From the NCBI GenBank assembly GCA_001972305.1, contig BDDD01000982.1:94671-158670 (forward strand): a stretch of DNA of 64,000 bases. The letters are read 5' to 3'. A program made the position numbers and the translations under genes. Positions 24,221 to 36,218 of the stretch are shown here, one piece after another. Origin of the DNA: Cephalotus follicularis (lineage: Eukaryota > Streptophyta > Magnoliopsida > Oxalidales > Cephalotaceae). How positions within the stretch are numbered: position 1 is the first letter of the stretch; each line of letters opens with the position of its first letter. The notes beneath the pieces were generated by a model. That model did not search any database, was not told the DNA's origin, and saw only the letters and a program-made list of their open reading frames with translations.

Positions 24221-25992
24221 TGGGTTTTTGTGTCATCTAAACATCATACAATGCCTTGTGTATATGTTCATATGTCTATGGTATGATCTCTTTCATGTTT
24301 AGCCAATTTCTGTATTGCAGAAATGTCAAGTTCTGTTGTTCTGTCATCCAGAACAGTCAGTTGTTCTTATTGACAGTCGGCTGGTTTGGTTCTGTAGTCG
24401 ACTGCTTTATCAAAATAGTCAACTGTCTTGTGTTGTGTAGTCGGCTGTTTGTATGAATCAGTCAACTACCTTGTTTTGCATAGTCGGCAGGACCTCTGTC
24501 ACAGTCGACTGCTTGGAGTCCAGTTTGTGTAGTCGACTGGCCCTATTGCATAGTCGGCTGCCAAGCTTTGAACAGTCGACTGGAGCTCTGTAACAATCAG
24601 TTGTTTTGTCCAGAGAATTCCTGTTTTCAATTGTTTTGAATCGTTTGTTCGTCAAATCAATCCGGTTCTTTTCTAAACACTGTAATGAGTCTGTTTTATG
24701 TCTCTAATGTTTCTTAGAGTCTTACATAAATAGTTTTGTGTCTTTTAGATTGTTGTGCTTCAAGGGGAATTTGAGTTAACAATCCTTCCGTAAGTGTTTT
24801 TGTGAACGCAAAATGGTACGGATTTCTATCGTTCTTTGGCTATCTGGTTTTATCGAACTAAAATCAGTTTCGTTTTATGCTATGTTTCTTCGTTTTATGA
24901 ACTTGATTATGTCTTATGGTTTTGACATGTTTTGGAAATAAAGTTGGTTTTTGACATTTTATGAATTTAAATGTTTCTGACTTTATTCTTATGCTATGAT
25001 ATGTTATGATATGAAATGATCATCTCTTTATATTGAGAAATAAATGAGTTGATATTTTGACTATGAAATGTATGTTATCATTGTGAATGATTTTCAAATA
25101 TGTTTTGAGAAGTCATATTTATGTGTTTTTAAAGTGATGTTTTCGAAATGATTGAATACTAAGTATTGTACTCACCTATGGGGCGTACCATAGGCATGTC
25201 GTAGGCCTGGCACGGGGACATGACACTTCCGTAGCAGTGTGATTAGACTACGGCGTCTCTCAAAGTTATGAATAAATCCCATGAGGCGGATTTATGGAAA
25301 CACTATGTATGATAGAGGCGTATGAATCGATTCTAGAATATGGATATGTGATATGAAATGATATGTGAGAATTGACTTGTGTAGTCCCGTTCACTTCAAT
25401 TCTAATGGGCATGTGGAATTAGCGCCTCCCTTGCCAATCTATGTTATGAAATGTGATATGATATGTGGCTCAGTATGACTTTATCAATCATGAAATGATG
25501 TTTTTGAAATGTTTCGTAAATGTATCGAAAGATATGAAATTGGTATTTTATGAAAATTTGGATATGATTTCAAAGAATGTTTAAGCTGTTTTAATTGCTT
25601 AAGATTTTTTGTTATGAGTTTCATTGAGATGTTACTTCTTTTACTTTCTTTATCCATACTGAAGTTTGCTCAGCCGTGTTTTGTTTTCCATGCGGCAGGT
25701 TATCAGGAGCAGCGAGGGAATGTGTGAATGAGAGTTGGCCACTTTTATGGAGTGTGATCCATATATTTGTCTTATGTTATAGTTGTCATGAACAATATGT
25801 TATTTTGGTTTATGTTTCGATATTTGACTTCGAAATATGATAAGTTTTAAGTTTGGAACAGTTTTTCAGTTATGCTATGACCGCCACGTTTTTGGCAAAT
25901 AAAGTTATGTTTATGTTCATATAAGCTTTGCTATGTTATGATAGGTTCTGTATTATGACCTGTGACGGCTCCCGTCTTCCGGGGGTGTTACA
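24221..25992 (+). repeat. F1 3' LTR, second part
   Basis: Continues the F1 LTR after the F2 insertion, matching about 7590-9377 of the 5' LTR and ending GTGTTACA. Includes the palindrome cluster at 24352-24604. Confidence 0.92.
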
Positions 25993-25997
25993 CTTTT

Positions 25998-28485
25998 GTT
26001 GTCGCTTGAGTACTGCAGTGCTAAGGATTTTGGTCAACGGGTCTACTAGGTTTGCCTCCATGGAAACTCTCTCTAAAAAGCAACATCTCCTCTAAGTATG
26101 ATCTCCTTGATCAAGTGATACCGTCGCTATATATACATGGAGCGGTGGTGAAACTTGGGTTGTTTGGCTTTGTACAAAAGCCCCATCATTATCTTAGTAC
26201 ACTGCAACTAGACGTGCGATGGTTGGAACCACATAAAGTTCTATAATTAACTTCCGCTACCAAACAGCTACCTAGACGGCATCTAAGGTCACTACATATT
26301 CTGCTTACAACATGGAGTTCATAGTAGTTTCTTACTTTCATCTCCTTCAGCTAACAGCACATGCACGTAACTCAAAACGGACTTGTGATCATCCTGATCA
26401 CTAGTTGAAACTAAAGTCTGAATGACTCTCCAGTCTCAATACACAATCTCCTCCACATGTCAGGAAAGTATCATGAGACCTCCTCAAGCACTTTATAAAA
26501 ATCTCTTGACAATTTCCCAGTGCCTATCACCGATATTGAACTAAAAACGACTTGCCATTCACTTGGCAAGTCCGATATCAGGTCCAGTACTAAGCATGAC
26601 ATACGTGACATAGCAAAGAGCCGAAGCTTAAGGCTTCCTACGCATGTATGATCTCTCTGCAGCTGTCTTTGAAGACATCCTGTTGGAGAGGTGAATTCCT
26701 TGGCCAATTTGTAGTAGGTCAAACATGGAATTCTCCAGGACATACCGTTTCAGCATCCTGCTCATGTACTGGGTTTGGGAGAGCTTGAACAACCTACTAG
26801 ATCTCCTTGATCTTTATACACAATACATAGGAAGCTTCTCCCAAATCCTTTATGAAGAAGTTCTTGGATTACGATACTATGATTTACATACATCATATCC
26901 AATGATCAGTTCGTCATCCTCGTATAGTGCCAAGAGCGTGAGTCCAGGGTTATCCTGTTACCAGAAAACACAAGGCAAAACATGGTAAATGTCTTTGGGT
27001 TCATTAGAGCCTTCAAAGAGGAAACCATGTTTCTCAAGCACTGTAGAAACCATGCCTGACCTCCTCTCCTTGAGTAGTGTCTTACTGAGATTCCATCTCA
27101 GGTTGGAAACCTTCCCCAACTGTGTTTCTAGAGGTTTCTACCTCTAATTCCTTATCCTATTATGGTCTTTACCAAGTGGAAACTCTCTCAGTTCCACCAT
27201 GCTCCCACTGCTCCCTATGAGCAGGTATTCCTATTTCTATGAATGTGACAATACGCGATACAAACACTTTTTGATCGTTGGGATGGTAAAAGTAGTATTC
27301 CTTAGTTTCCTAAGGATACCCCACAAAACCGGCATCGATCCGCTCGCGTCTCCAGCTTAGAAGGTTTCCGCCTTCTCACATAATCCAGACAGCCCTTAAA
27401 CCCTCAAATGGTTTAGGCTGGGTTTCCTCCTTTTAAATCACCTCTTGTGAAAAGGAAGGGGACCGATTTCAAAAGGAATCCGGTTTAGGATGCACGCTGC
27501 CAACTGCAGTGTATAACCCTAAAATGAGTTCGGAAGATCTGTAAAAAACATCATGGTCTTGTTCCTCCATATCGGACATACCATCTCCTGTGGTGTTCCT
27601 AGAGGGGTCCATAGAGAGAGAATTCCATTATCATCCTGATAACCCAGGAATTCAGAAAACAGGTATTCACTTCCCCAGTCAGATCGTAATGCTTTATTGG
27701 GCTTACCTGTTTGCTTTTCTACTTCTCTCATTTGTATTTTACCATTAGTTCCCCCTTTTGAATTGTTAAGCAATTTGTTGCTTATTATCTAGAACATAAT
27801 CCCGCGTTCTATGTGCTCCTCGCACATTTGAACATTATCATGTATGAGACGACAAGTGAATGTAGAAAGAAATGAGCTCCTAGCTCTTCTTATACATTAA
27901 AGAAACGAAAATTCATATCTTATAAAGTTCTCTACAAAGTAGCTTGGATCATGTTCAAATATATAATCATTTACAAATTTAAATTCAAAAATGCCTATAT
28001 GAAATGTGTGGATTACCAATCCATCACAAAAGGCATAAGTCCAACTTGTCTATAGCTCCCAGCTGTCTATCCTCTCCTGGGTCCTTCCAAGAGTTGTAAA
28101 CGTTAATCTCACAACCTGAGTCAACAACAAAAGTTGAATTAACATTATAAGCTAGAAAAGACTCAATCAGGAGAGTACTTGACACCGAGGCCTCTCCTGA
28201 TGTGGACTTCAGGAACTTAGCACAAAGTACTCTCCTATGCCCTTTGCTTCTCACAATAAAAGTAGGCATTCTCATTAAAAAGTCGATGAATCCTAGACTA
28301 GATAGCATCCCCAACCACCCTGTGTTGTTCCTTCCTGTTCTTCCTTATGGGCTCCATGGGCTCATTGTCGTTGTCGTTGTCGTTGGACTTTTTAGGTCCA
28401 CCCCAGTCGGGGTTTGTCCGGGAAGAAGTGGATGGTATTATTATCACGTTAGACTTGGACCTCCCATGGTCCATGTTAGGGGTCC
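25998..28485 (-). pseudogene. Copia gag-pol remnant
   Basis: Read on the minus strand from high to low coordinates. A gag end and protease region near 28310-28080 shows a VVDSGCEINVYNSW segment like the Copia active site. An integrase core near 27770-27520 shows KALRSDWGSEYL and a GTPQE segment. The integrase end near 27350-27230 has a GYPKE...YYFYHPNDQKVF-like stretch. RT near 27000-26880 keeps a YEDD-type catalytic region. A later RT/RNase H part near 26640-26270 has AMSRMSCLVLD. This order (integrase before RT) is diagnostic of Copia. The region is heavily broken and the element is old. The rest of pol lies across the F1 insertion only as the polypurine end. Confidence 0.82.
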
Positions 28486-29665
28486 TGTCGACTGCACAAC
28501 ACAAAACAGTCGACTATATTCATAAGACAACCAACTACACAAGCGAAACAGTCAACTGGTCATAAAGACAGCCGACTGTTCTGAGTGACAGAACAGCAAA
28601 TTATGACAGTTTTGTGCAATCTAGCTACTGAAACATGGATTTCTCAACACTAGAAGTCTACCAACACTTAAAATGGCACTGTATGGCATTTAAAATGATA
28701 ACGTAACACTGAATTCAGGTAAGATACGTTGACAGTGATTAATTTAAGGTGAGAGATGAACTTAAACCATGCATACCTCTTCCTAATAAATTTTCTGTCA
28801 AGTTACATGATCATATCCTAAAACCAGATTACACAATACATATGAGATGTCTACAAGCTTACTAACATACTCAGAACAATTGACAGAACATAAGGAAGGC
28901 AGAAACCAAAATGAATTCATATCTAGCACCCTATGCATGCAAAACGAATTCATGATAAAACTAACAACATAACCATCACAGCAAGGCAACAAACTAACCT
29001 GCAATGGCGACACAAACTGTAGGATAACACAGGATTTTTAAAGCTCAACCACGGCTATTGACAGGAATCAAAGGGAAGAAAACATATAGCTTAAGGATTT
29101 GACAAAGCCGTACATATACAAATAAAACAATTTCTAAATTGAACCTTGAAGAGACAAACTTGACTTTGGTGACCCGATTACACAGAAAGCACACTGAATT
29201 TCCACTTGCAGGTGGCATAAGATATATTGGCATTAACAAACTTAAATAGGAAGAAGAAGCAATTTAGGAAGGATAAGGATTAAGGAAACCAAATCTGATT
29301 TGATAATAAAAAGAGGAAGATTTTTAGGGGTTAGAATTGGAAAGAGGGAGGGATACAGGGAAGAGATAGAGATAGGGGAGGGAGTTACGGGAAAGGAGAG
29401 TTTGAGAGGGATAGGGAAGAGAAATAATAAAAAAATGATAATAATAAAAGATTTTCTTTTAAAACGGTTTAAAAGCATAATTAATCAAATAAATTTGTAA
29501 ATATATAATAACCTACATTTTACCAATATACATACACATATAACATATTAAAAATTAAGGATGGTATCAGTCAACCCAAAACATAAACCCAACATAAAGT
29601 AGACAGACTACTTATCGAAGCAGATAAAAATCCCGAAAATACGTACGGACAAACAGGGTACTACA
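28486..29665 (-). repeat. F1-type LTR fragment, minus strand
   Basis: On the minus strand it begins TGTAGTACCCTGTTTGTCCG at 29665 and follows the first 1.2 kb of the F1 LTR. The shared stretches are the TCTCC-rich block near 29300-29420, the block with AAAACCAGATTACA near 28822, and palindromes at 28488-28580. The LTR's second half and any interior are missing, and no target duplication is seen. The left limit against Copia sequence is approximate. Confidence 0.75.
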
Positions 29666-29667
29666 CT

Positions 29668-31589
29668 ATGTCTTCTTGGTGCCAGTCACCAAATCATGTT
29701 GTTGAAGAATGCCAAATTTATATTGACAATCAATATGCTCCTGAGAATGTTTCCACTATGAATGAATACAACCCATTTACTAACACTTACAATCCGGGTT
29801 GGAGAAATCATCTAAACTTCTCATGGAGTCAAGGGCAAAACATGAGAGGACAATCAGGTTTTTCGAGTCCAAATTCAAATTTTTCTGGGCAGCCTTCTAG
29901 CGTTGGTGCCCCACCTTCAAATTTTTTGGGACAACCTTCAAGCTTTCCTAACTAGTCTGTACCACTGCAGACCTTTCCAAGGTTTCCCCCAAATTTGAAT
30001 AATATTCGGCCATCCTTCCACAACAAAATCAATTTCCTAATAAACAAACATCAGGTTTGTCAAACCAAAGGGATGATACATCTAGGATTTCATCACTAGA
30101 AAAGAGTGTAGAACTTCTTATAAGCACTATGATGACTAGCCAGCACAACATAGAAAAGCAAATCTCTCATCTAGCATCTGCGGTGCATACAAGAGAAAAA
30201 GGGAAGATGTCATCCCAACCTGAACAAAATCCTAGGACGAATATGATTCAGCTCGCTCGCATCCAACCAATATCTAATCCACAATGCTCCTCTTCTTCTG
30301 GACCATCGGATCAAGCATTTGCCTTGCGGAGTGGAAGAGAGTACTAACCAGCGGAAACCATACAAAATTTGAGCGAGCAATTGGTTGAGCCCTTTGTGCA
30401 TGACAAATCAATAGAACAGTTGGTTGACTCCTTTGCGCAACCAACAAATTTAAATGCCCAAGAAGAAGTTAGGAAAGAGAAAAAGAAAAAGGAACAATTA
30501 ATTGAAATACCCAAAAGTTCATTTGATCCCCCAGTTCCTATTCCAAGGAGATTTCAAAATACGAAAGCCACAGCGATGGAAAAGATCATCAATAAGTTTA
30601 AACAAGTTCAAGTCAATATTCCATTGCTAGAAGCAATTGAGCAGGTGCCCTCTTACGAAAAAGTCATAAAAGACTTATGCACGAAAAAGAGGATCCTTCA
30701 AACTCCTAAAAAGGCTTTCTTAGCAGCCAACATCACTGCAATCATTTTGCAACCAAAGACTCCAAAATACAAAGATCCTGGCTGCCCGACAATCTCTTAC
30801 GTAATTGGCAACACCAAAATCGATCATGCCTTGCTCGATTTAGGAGCAAGTGTGAATTTGTTGCCTTCGTCAGTTTTTTAGCAACTAGGTTTAGAAGAGT
30901 TGCGCCCAACCAACACGACTTTGCAATTAGCTGACAGGTCGGTGAAAGTTCCTAGAGGGAAAATTGAGGATGTTTTAATCAAGGTTGGTGAATTTTTCTA
31001 TCTTGTCAACTTTGTCATTTTAGATACCCAGCCTGTTGTGAATATAAAAGACCAAATCCCAGTTAACCTTGGTAGACCATTCTTGGCCATGAGTAATGCA
31101 TTGATCAATTGCCGAAATGGTCTCATGAAATTTATTTTTAGAAAGTCATCAATGGACTTTAACATTTTTTAATTGGGAAAGCTTCAATCTGACTTTGATG
31201 ATATCTACGTGATTTGTTCGATTCCTGACACTTTTGACACATATTTTGATCATGACCTCATTATGTGTAGGAGAGAATTCGAGGTAGAGGAAGCTACCCA
31301 AAATAATAGATTGACGTGTCTAGAAAATGAGGAAGCGTTAGCATGGTTAGAAAGTGAGCTCAATGAGCCAATATCGGATAGTGAATGGAATCATCTATCC
31401 CATTACACTCACAAAATTGCAATGCCTAACCAAATGTACTTTGACATAGATTTTGATAACAACTTCATGGAATGCTTGAGAGAATTCGAGGAATTAGAGG
31501 TTACACAAAAGGAGATATTGAGTTGGTTCGACGATGGGATCATCGATTTTTTTTCGGATAGTCAATGGTTGGTTGGCCACGATATTTGA
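29668..31589 (+). pseudogene. Athila gag-protease remnant and acidic extension
   Basis: The first part is the end of an Athila gag, with NPGWRNHLNFSW and a Gln/Ser/Pro-rich tract. Next, a charged region with many KKKEQLIEIP-type runs leads to the aspartic protease, with LDLGASVNLLPSS near 30835. A GRPFLAMSNALINCRNG segment follows near 31070-31120, also typical of Athila. The last part (about 31175-31585) is acidic and contains two related segments, CRREFEVEEATQ and CLREFEELEVTQ. I do not know a family for this extension. A few breaks interrupt the region. Confidence 0.8.
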
Positions 31590-32438
31590 GATTCTCTTTA
31601 TGGTTTCTACTGGTGGAGATCATGTTGGGATGGTTCTAAAATTGTAAAAATTGTTTTCTCCCATTGTGTGTGTAAGGTTACTACGATAGGTTTAGGTGAT
31701 GCATTTGAATATTTTAGTTCTCTAGATTGTTTTTATTGGTGGAAATCTTATTTGGATGATTGTTTTCTTGTTGAAAATGTTTCTAACTGTTATGATTTTC
31801 TTGGTGGATTTTATTGGTGGCAATCTCAGAAGGATGATAATGCTTAGATTCTTAAACCTATTTCTTCACATGGTGTGTTTTAGTTTGTTAAGAAAGGTAT
31901 TGGGGACGCGAATGAAATAAACGGGCAGCGAACGCAAAGATTTCTCAAATTTATAGCTGCATCGTTGGAGGAAGCATTGGACTTTCATGAGCCTCGGTAT
32001 TTTGAGCCTCCATGATCATATCCAGTAAACCTGACCCCCATTTTTTTTATTTATTGATTGTATTGTTTTATATATTTTTGCGTATTCATTGTCATTTATA
32101 TAGTTGTTTTCATTTGCATTGAGGACAATGCAAAATTTAAGTATGGGGGTTCTGTGAATTTTTTAGTATTTATACATTTTACCTGTTTTCAAAGTTTTGA
32201 TTAACTGAATTTTGTGTGTTTATTCGCTTGGAAAACACTCACGAGACAAAACTCGTCCACTAGGGCCACCTAGGGGTTTAACGGCTTGTTGCATATGCTA
32301 AATGCAATCGTGATTCCTACGAAAGTGAGTTAGGTTTTTATTTGTGTTTTAGTGTTTTAGTGTTTTTGCTGTTGTTTTCTTGTTTAAGCTTTCTATTTGG
32401 TTTGCTTGAGGCAAGCAAAGTTTAAGTATGAGGGTATT
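31590..32438 (+). other. Athila 3' spacer with repeated motif and polypurine tract
   Basis: About 850 bp between the coding remnant and the 3' LTR. Three related segments near 31604, 31729 and 31809 share TTTTATTGGTGGAAATC-like sequence. A GAGGACAATGC...AAGTATGGGGG phrase near 32130-32151 and AAGTATGAGGGTATT before the LTR are the usual 3' signals of Athila elements. Confidence 0.65.
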
Positions 32439-33847
32439 TGTATAGCATAAAAATGCATTATTTTTAATGATTTATTTGTGATATTTTTATGCTTGGAATA
32501 GACTACTTTGGTGGTGTTATGTTGATTTTCAGGTATAAAAGCAAAAGGGCCAAAGTGCATGAATTCTACCCAAAGTTGTGAAAATTGGAGCTTGAAAGAT
32601 TAAAGATTGAAGAATTGACAAATTCTGCCGAAACAGAGTGAAACGCATCGATGTCTTTCATGAACATCGATGGCTTTTCTGGGTTTGTAGTAAACACATC
32701 GATGTCTATCATGCAGATCGATGTCCTTTCTGGGATTGCAGCCAACCTTCAAATGCTATGAGAAAGACATCGATGTCTTTAACTAAACGCATCGATGTCT
32801 TTATGCAATTTCGACCTGTAGATTTTGGACCAAAACGCATCGACGTCTTTTCAACAACATCGATGTCTTTCATTACGCGTATCCCAGCAAAACGTGATTC
32901 TTTGCAAATGCATCGACCTCCAACCAAAGGCGTCGACCTCTTCTTCTACAGCAGAAATAAAAAGTTAGATTATTTTGCCAGATTTTGTAACAAGGATTGA
33001 TTTATTTCCGTTTTCGAACAGTTTTGTAGTATGACAACAATGCAAGGCCGGCCAAATTCAGTGTGTAGAGGATGGTAGAAACCCTATTTTCTTCTTTATC
33101 AATTTTATTTTGCAATGTCTTGTAGCTAAACTCTTTAAGGTTTTAGGGAAGAACAAAACCTAGATTGTTATTGTTTCAATTTCATCAATAAAAATCCTTG
33201 AATATTTGATTTGTTCTTCAATTTTTTCGCCTTCACACACACTTTGTCCGTCTGATTGAAATCCACAAACATCTTGTCGGTGAAGTTGAAAGTTGGTGAA
33301 TAAATGGTGCTTAATTCAATCAACGGAGTCTACTCATACGGTTTGTCACAACGAACACACTTCGTATAGACCTAGATTGTCTACTCATACGTCTTTCCGC
33401 CATTGCCGTACTTTGTATAAACCTAGCATGACTACTCATACATCTTGTCATCACAATCCCATTCCGTATAGACCTAGCTGCCGCTGTTTATCAAGGTATG
33501 GTTGTTTAATTAAATGGAATTATTCAATACAATCTATGGTAAGTTTCTATACCCTAAAACCGCTTTTTAATTATATATTTTCTTCACTTTTCTTCATTGT
33601 TTTGACTAGTTTTAAAATTGCATACTTTATTTCTTGGTGTTTTAAATTCAGTGTCTTTGATCATTGATGCCTTCATTTCCTGATTTGATTATTTAATTTA
33701 TTTTGCATAATTACGATAGTTTTCATAATTAAACCTTGAATTTGCATACTTCGCCTAGGTAGGATAAATTACAACTAGTTTAACGTTTCCCTGCATTCGA
33801 CTCGTTACTGCATGATCTGTGCACTTGCAGCTGTAAATTTTAAAACA
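32439..33847 (+). repeat. Athila 3' LTR
   Basis: 1409 bp from TGTATAGCATAA to TTTTAAAACA. It carries a cluster of ACATCGATGT-type palindromes at about 32641-32945, starting 200 bp into the LTR. The end with GTTACTGCATGATCTGTGCACTTGC is a hallmark of Athila LTRs. Confidence 0.8.
32641..32945. repeat. TCGA-palindrome cluster in Athila LTR
   Basis: About nine copies of ACATCGATGTCTTT-like sequence, some as GCATCGACGTCTTTT. The same 14-mer type recurs in the Ty3 chromovirus-type LTR at 58513-61364. Confidence 0.88.
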
Positions 33848-34240
33848 TTCCTTTTACGTGAACAATATCCTAGTTGGACTTCCCTTCTATTGTTTTAATA
33901 ACATCAATAGCGACCAGGAAATGGTTATGGAAAATGGTTTTGGAAATGGTTTTGACGGATGGATCCTATGTGACCCTTTATTGTAGGCCCCTATCCTTTA
34001 AATGGAAAAATTGTTATGGGCTACGGGTATTACATGGTTATGGTCATGGTTTTTTATTGTTTGAGACCTAACGAGATAACCCATTCATAATCTTCATTTT
34101 CGTCATGAGGATTATGGGTATTAGACCACATTATTGGACGGTATGGGACACCACTTTAGAGGTGGACCTAAGAGGGACACCGCATTATGCATGGACCAAT
34201 GGAAATATGATGACGGGCTAGGACCATAGAGGGCATTACA
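33848..34240 (+). repeat. LTR4, left part (older Ty3-type LTR)
   Basis: AT-rich sequence ending in GGGCTAGGACCATAGAGG, which continues in kind after the 19.9-kb complex at 54146 (ACGGGCTAGGACCATTGAGG). The two are pieces of one LTR-like repeat split by the complex. Its true left end is not determined; it may lie under the Athila LTR. Confidence 0.55.
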
Positions 34241-36203
34241 TGTAATGACTGGAATTTTCGTTGAAGTTATTGTTTATGGAAATGTGCTTTCTCTATGTCT
34301 TGTGTGTTGTGGAGTATGTTGTTTTGCATTGTATCATGTTTTGTGTGTTTGGTATCATGTGTTGTGTTGAAAGCGTCGACTGGCACGAATAAAGCATCGA
34401 CAGTCTAGCTTAAAGCATCGACAGTTTACCTTAAGCATCGAATGGATGCCTCAAAGTGTCGACTGAATTCCTGGATGCCAAACCAAGTAGTCTTAAGCTC
34501 CGACGGTTTATTAAAGCGGCAACGCTTAAGTAGTAAACCACCAACGCTTGTACCCCTACCAACGACTCTTTAAAATAGTATGTTTTCATCTCTGGCAACA
34601 CCTTCAAACGATGACACTTATCAAAAAGCGGTAGCGCTCTACAGTAAAGAATCAACGCTTTCAGTTCGAGCAACGACACTTTAAGAACAAATGGAATGTG
34701 GCATTTGACGAAACCCGTAGGCGACGACGCTTCACTTCAAAGTGTAAGCGCTTTCCCCTACATATCAGTTGAAGAATTTAGTTTTTTGTCTCTTTCTGAA
34801 TTAATTATAATAATTAAGGGACATGTGTCAAGTTAGGGAGTCAGGACTTCAGATATTTTATCCAAATGTCAAGATTAGAATGATGAGAATGACAAGTGTC
34901 ACCAAATTGGAGAGAGAGAATATCATCACATGGGCAACTAGCAGGCTAGGTGGCATGATGACTCACGAAGGCATACTTGCACCCCAAGATTCAATTAGCC
35001 GTTATATATATATGTGTAGATATAACCTGAAATTAGTTGATTTCTGCTGAGTTTAATCCATTAAAGTGAAGGAGGAAGGAGATTAAATCAAAGTAAGGAA
35101 AACCATACTCTTTCACGCTAAAGTATTCCTCTGTTTTATTTCTGATATTATGCAGAAAATTATTTTAATCATATCTTTCTCGTTTCTTAATGAAATCTTA
35201 AACGGTTGATTATTATAGAAACCTTAAGAGGTCCTCTACAACTTTTATGTTTCATGTGTTCCTAAATTTTGCCAATTGCTTGACAAAAAACTGTGTTTAA
35301 AATTACTGCTCATGTTCAGCTAAAATATGGGACCTGCAACTTTAAAAAATTACAACAGCTTCGTTTCTCAATAAAAAATTATGAACTTTATCATTCTGAA
35401 ATCTTTGAGACGTCTACTATAATTTTACAGTTTTATGTTTTCTCTTGAAATGAATGTTTCCATATGAAATATCAGTTTTAAAAATGTTCTACGATCCTGT
35501 TTTATGAATATCTTGAGCTGATCACTCAAATTATTGAGAAATGCTATATGAACTACGAAAAGTTAATGAACTGAGATGACCAAATCTTGGAGTACGATCC
35601 AAAGAGGGATGATGAAGAGCATACAGTGCTCGCGGACATGGAGTACGATCCAGTGAAGCATGGTTCAATTGGGTTCTTTGAGTTTATATAACCACTCAGT
35701 TGTTTAAAGGTTTCTAATCTATGATAAATGATTCAAAACATAAATGTGATGAAGTTTTTATTTGGAAACCCTTATTGGGCTATTTGAGCTCATTCATTTC
35801 AATGTTTTGTTTTCAAATAAAATTTTTCAGGAAATGGTTGAACGTGGAATTTCGAGCTTTATAGGGAGTTAGTGAAACAAGATTTGGAAGCAATTATGTT
35901 ATGTATAAACTATTTTATGATGTAGTAAGTCAATAATTCCACTGTGTAATGTAATATGACAAGTTATATATAAATGTAAAGACTTTAGAAATGATTGTTA
36001 TGGTATATAGTGGTTTTAAATGAGAAGTATGATGATTCAAAAGTTTAGTGTTCAAAGTTGTAAGTATATTTTGAAGTTACGAAGTTATTGAATATGATCT
36101 AACATCGAGGTTGATAAACCATTTAATTGTTCACCCCCAGTAACGCACCAAATCCTCAAAGTTTGCTTTGAGCATTTAGTGAACTCGGATCAGGGGCATT
36201 ACA
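34241..36203 (+). repeat. F3 LTR a
   Basis: 1963 bp, TGTAATGACTGG to GGGCATTACA. A cluster of GCGTCGAC/CGACGCTT-type motifs lies at about 34372-34765. Followed by a primer site. Confidence 0.9.
34372..34765. repeat. TCGA-motif cluster in F3 LTR a
   Basis: More than ten AGCGTCGAC, AGCATCGACAG and CGACGCTT-like motifs, starting about 130 bp into the LTR. Equivalent clusters are at 42598-42985 and 49636-50025. Confidence 0.85.
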
Positions 36204-36207
36204 AGTT

Positions 36208-36218
36208 TGGTATCAGAC
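36208..36218 (+). other. F3 unit A primer-binding site
   Basis: TGGTATCAGAC, four bases after the LTR; matches the initiator-Met site TGGTATCAGAG in all but the last base. Confidence 0.8.

Larger units (their letters stand above)
6596..25992 (+). mobile_element. F1: Ty3 chromovirus (Tekay/Del type), split by F2
   Basis: A full-length Ty3 element: 5' LTR (6596-9377), primer site, gag-pol remnant with chromodomain (9548-14068), polypurine tract and 3' LTR (14128-15130 continuing at 24221-25992). F2 is inserted in the 3' LTR. With F2 removed the element is about 10.3 kb, within the usual Tekay range. The coding region is broken at about ten points. By eye the LTRs differ by roughly 6-9%, suggesting an insertion a few million years old under usual plant rates. 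It sits in the Copia interior. Confidence 0.9.
5082..28485 (-). mobile_element. Ty1/Copia element, minus strand, split by F1
   Basis: On the minus strand the order is gag/protease, integrase, RT and RNase H between about 28330 and 25998. After the 19.4-kb F1 insertion come a Copia polypurine tract (6539-6553) and the 3' LTR (5082-6538). The 5' LTR is not seen: the element ends against an F1-type LTR fragment near 28485. All coding parts are broken at many points. A Tork/Angela-like lineage is possible but I cannot fix it by eye. It is the oldest member of this nest. Confidence 0.82.
29666..33847 (+). mobile_element. Athila-type Ty3 element, 5' truncated
   Basis: A gag end, protease, a long spacer, a polypurine-like tract and a 3' LTR of Athila type. 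The NPFTNTYNPGWRNHLNFSW stretch in gag and the LDLGASVNLLP protease are characteristic of this lineage. So are the 3' phrases GAGGACAATGC...TTTAAGTATGGGGG near 32130 and ACTCGTTACTGCATGATCTGTGCACTTGC just before the LTR end. No 5' LTR or primer site is present, and I recognised no RT or integrase between protease and 3' LTR. It is broken, with a few breaks in gag-protease. Confidence 0.82.

Noticed and set aside
33848-34240. Host gene fragment between the Athila LTR and the F3 complex
   Set aside because: The sequence continues on the far side of the complex (54146-54923) and ends like an LTR; no coding signal.
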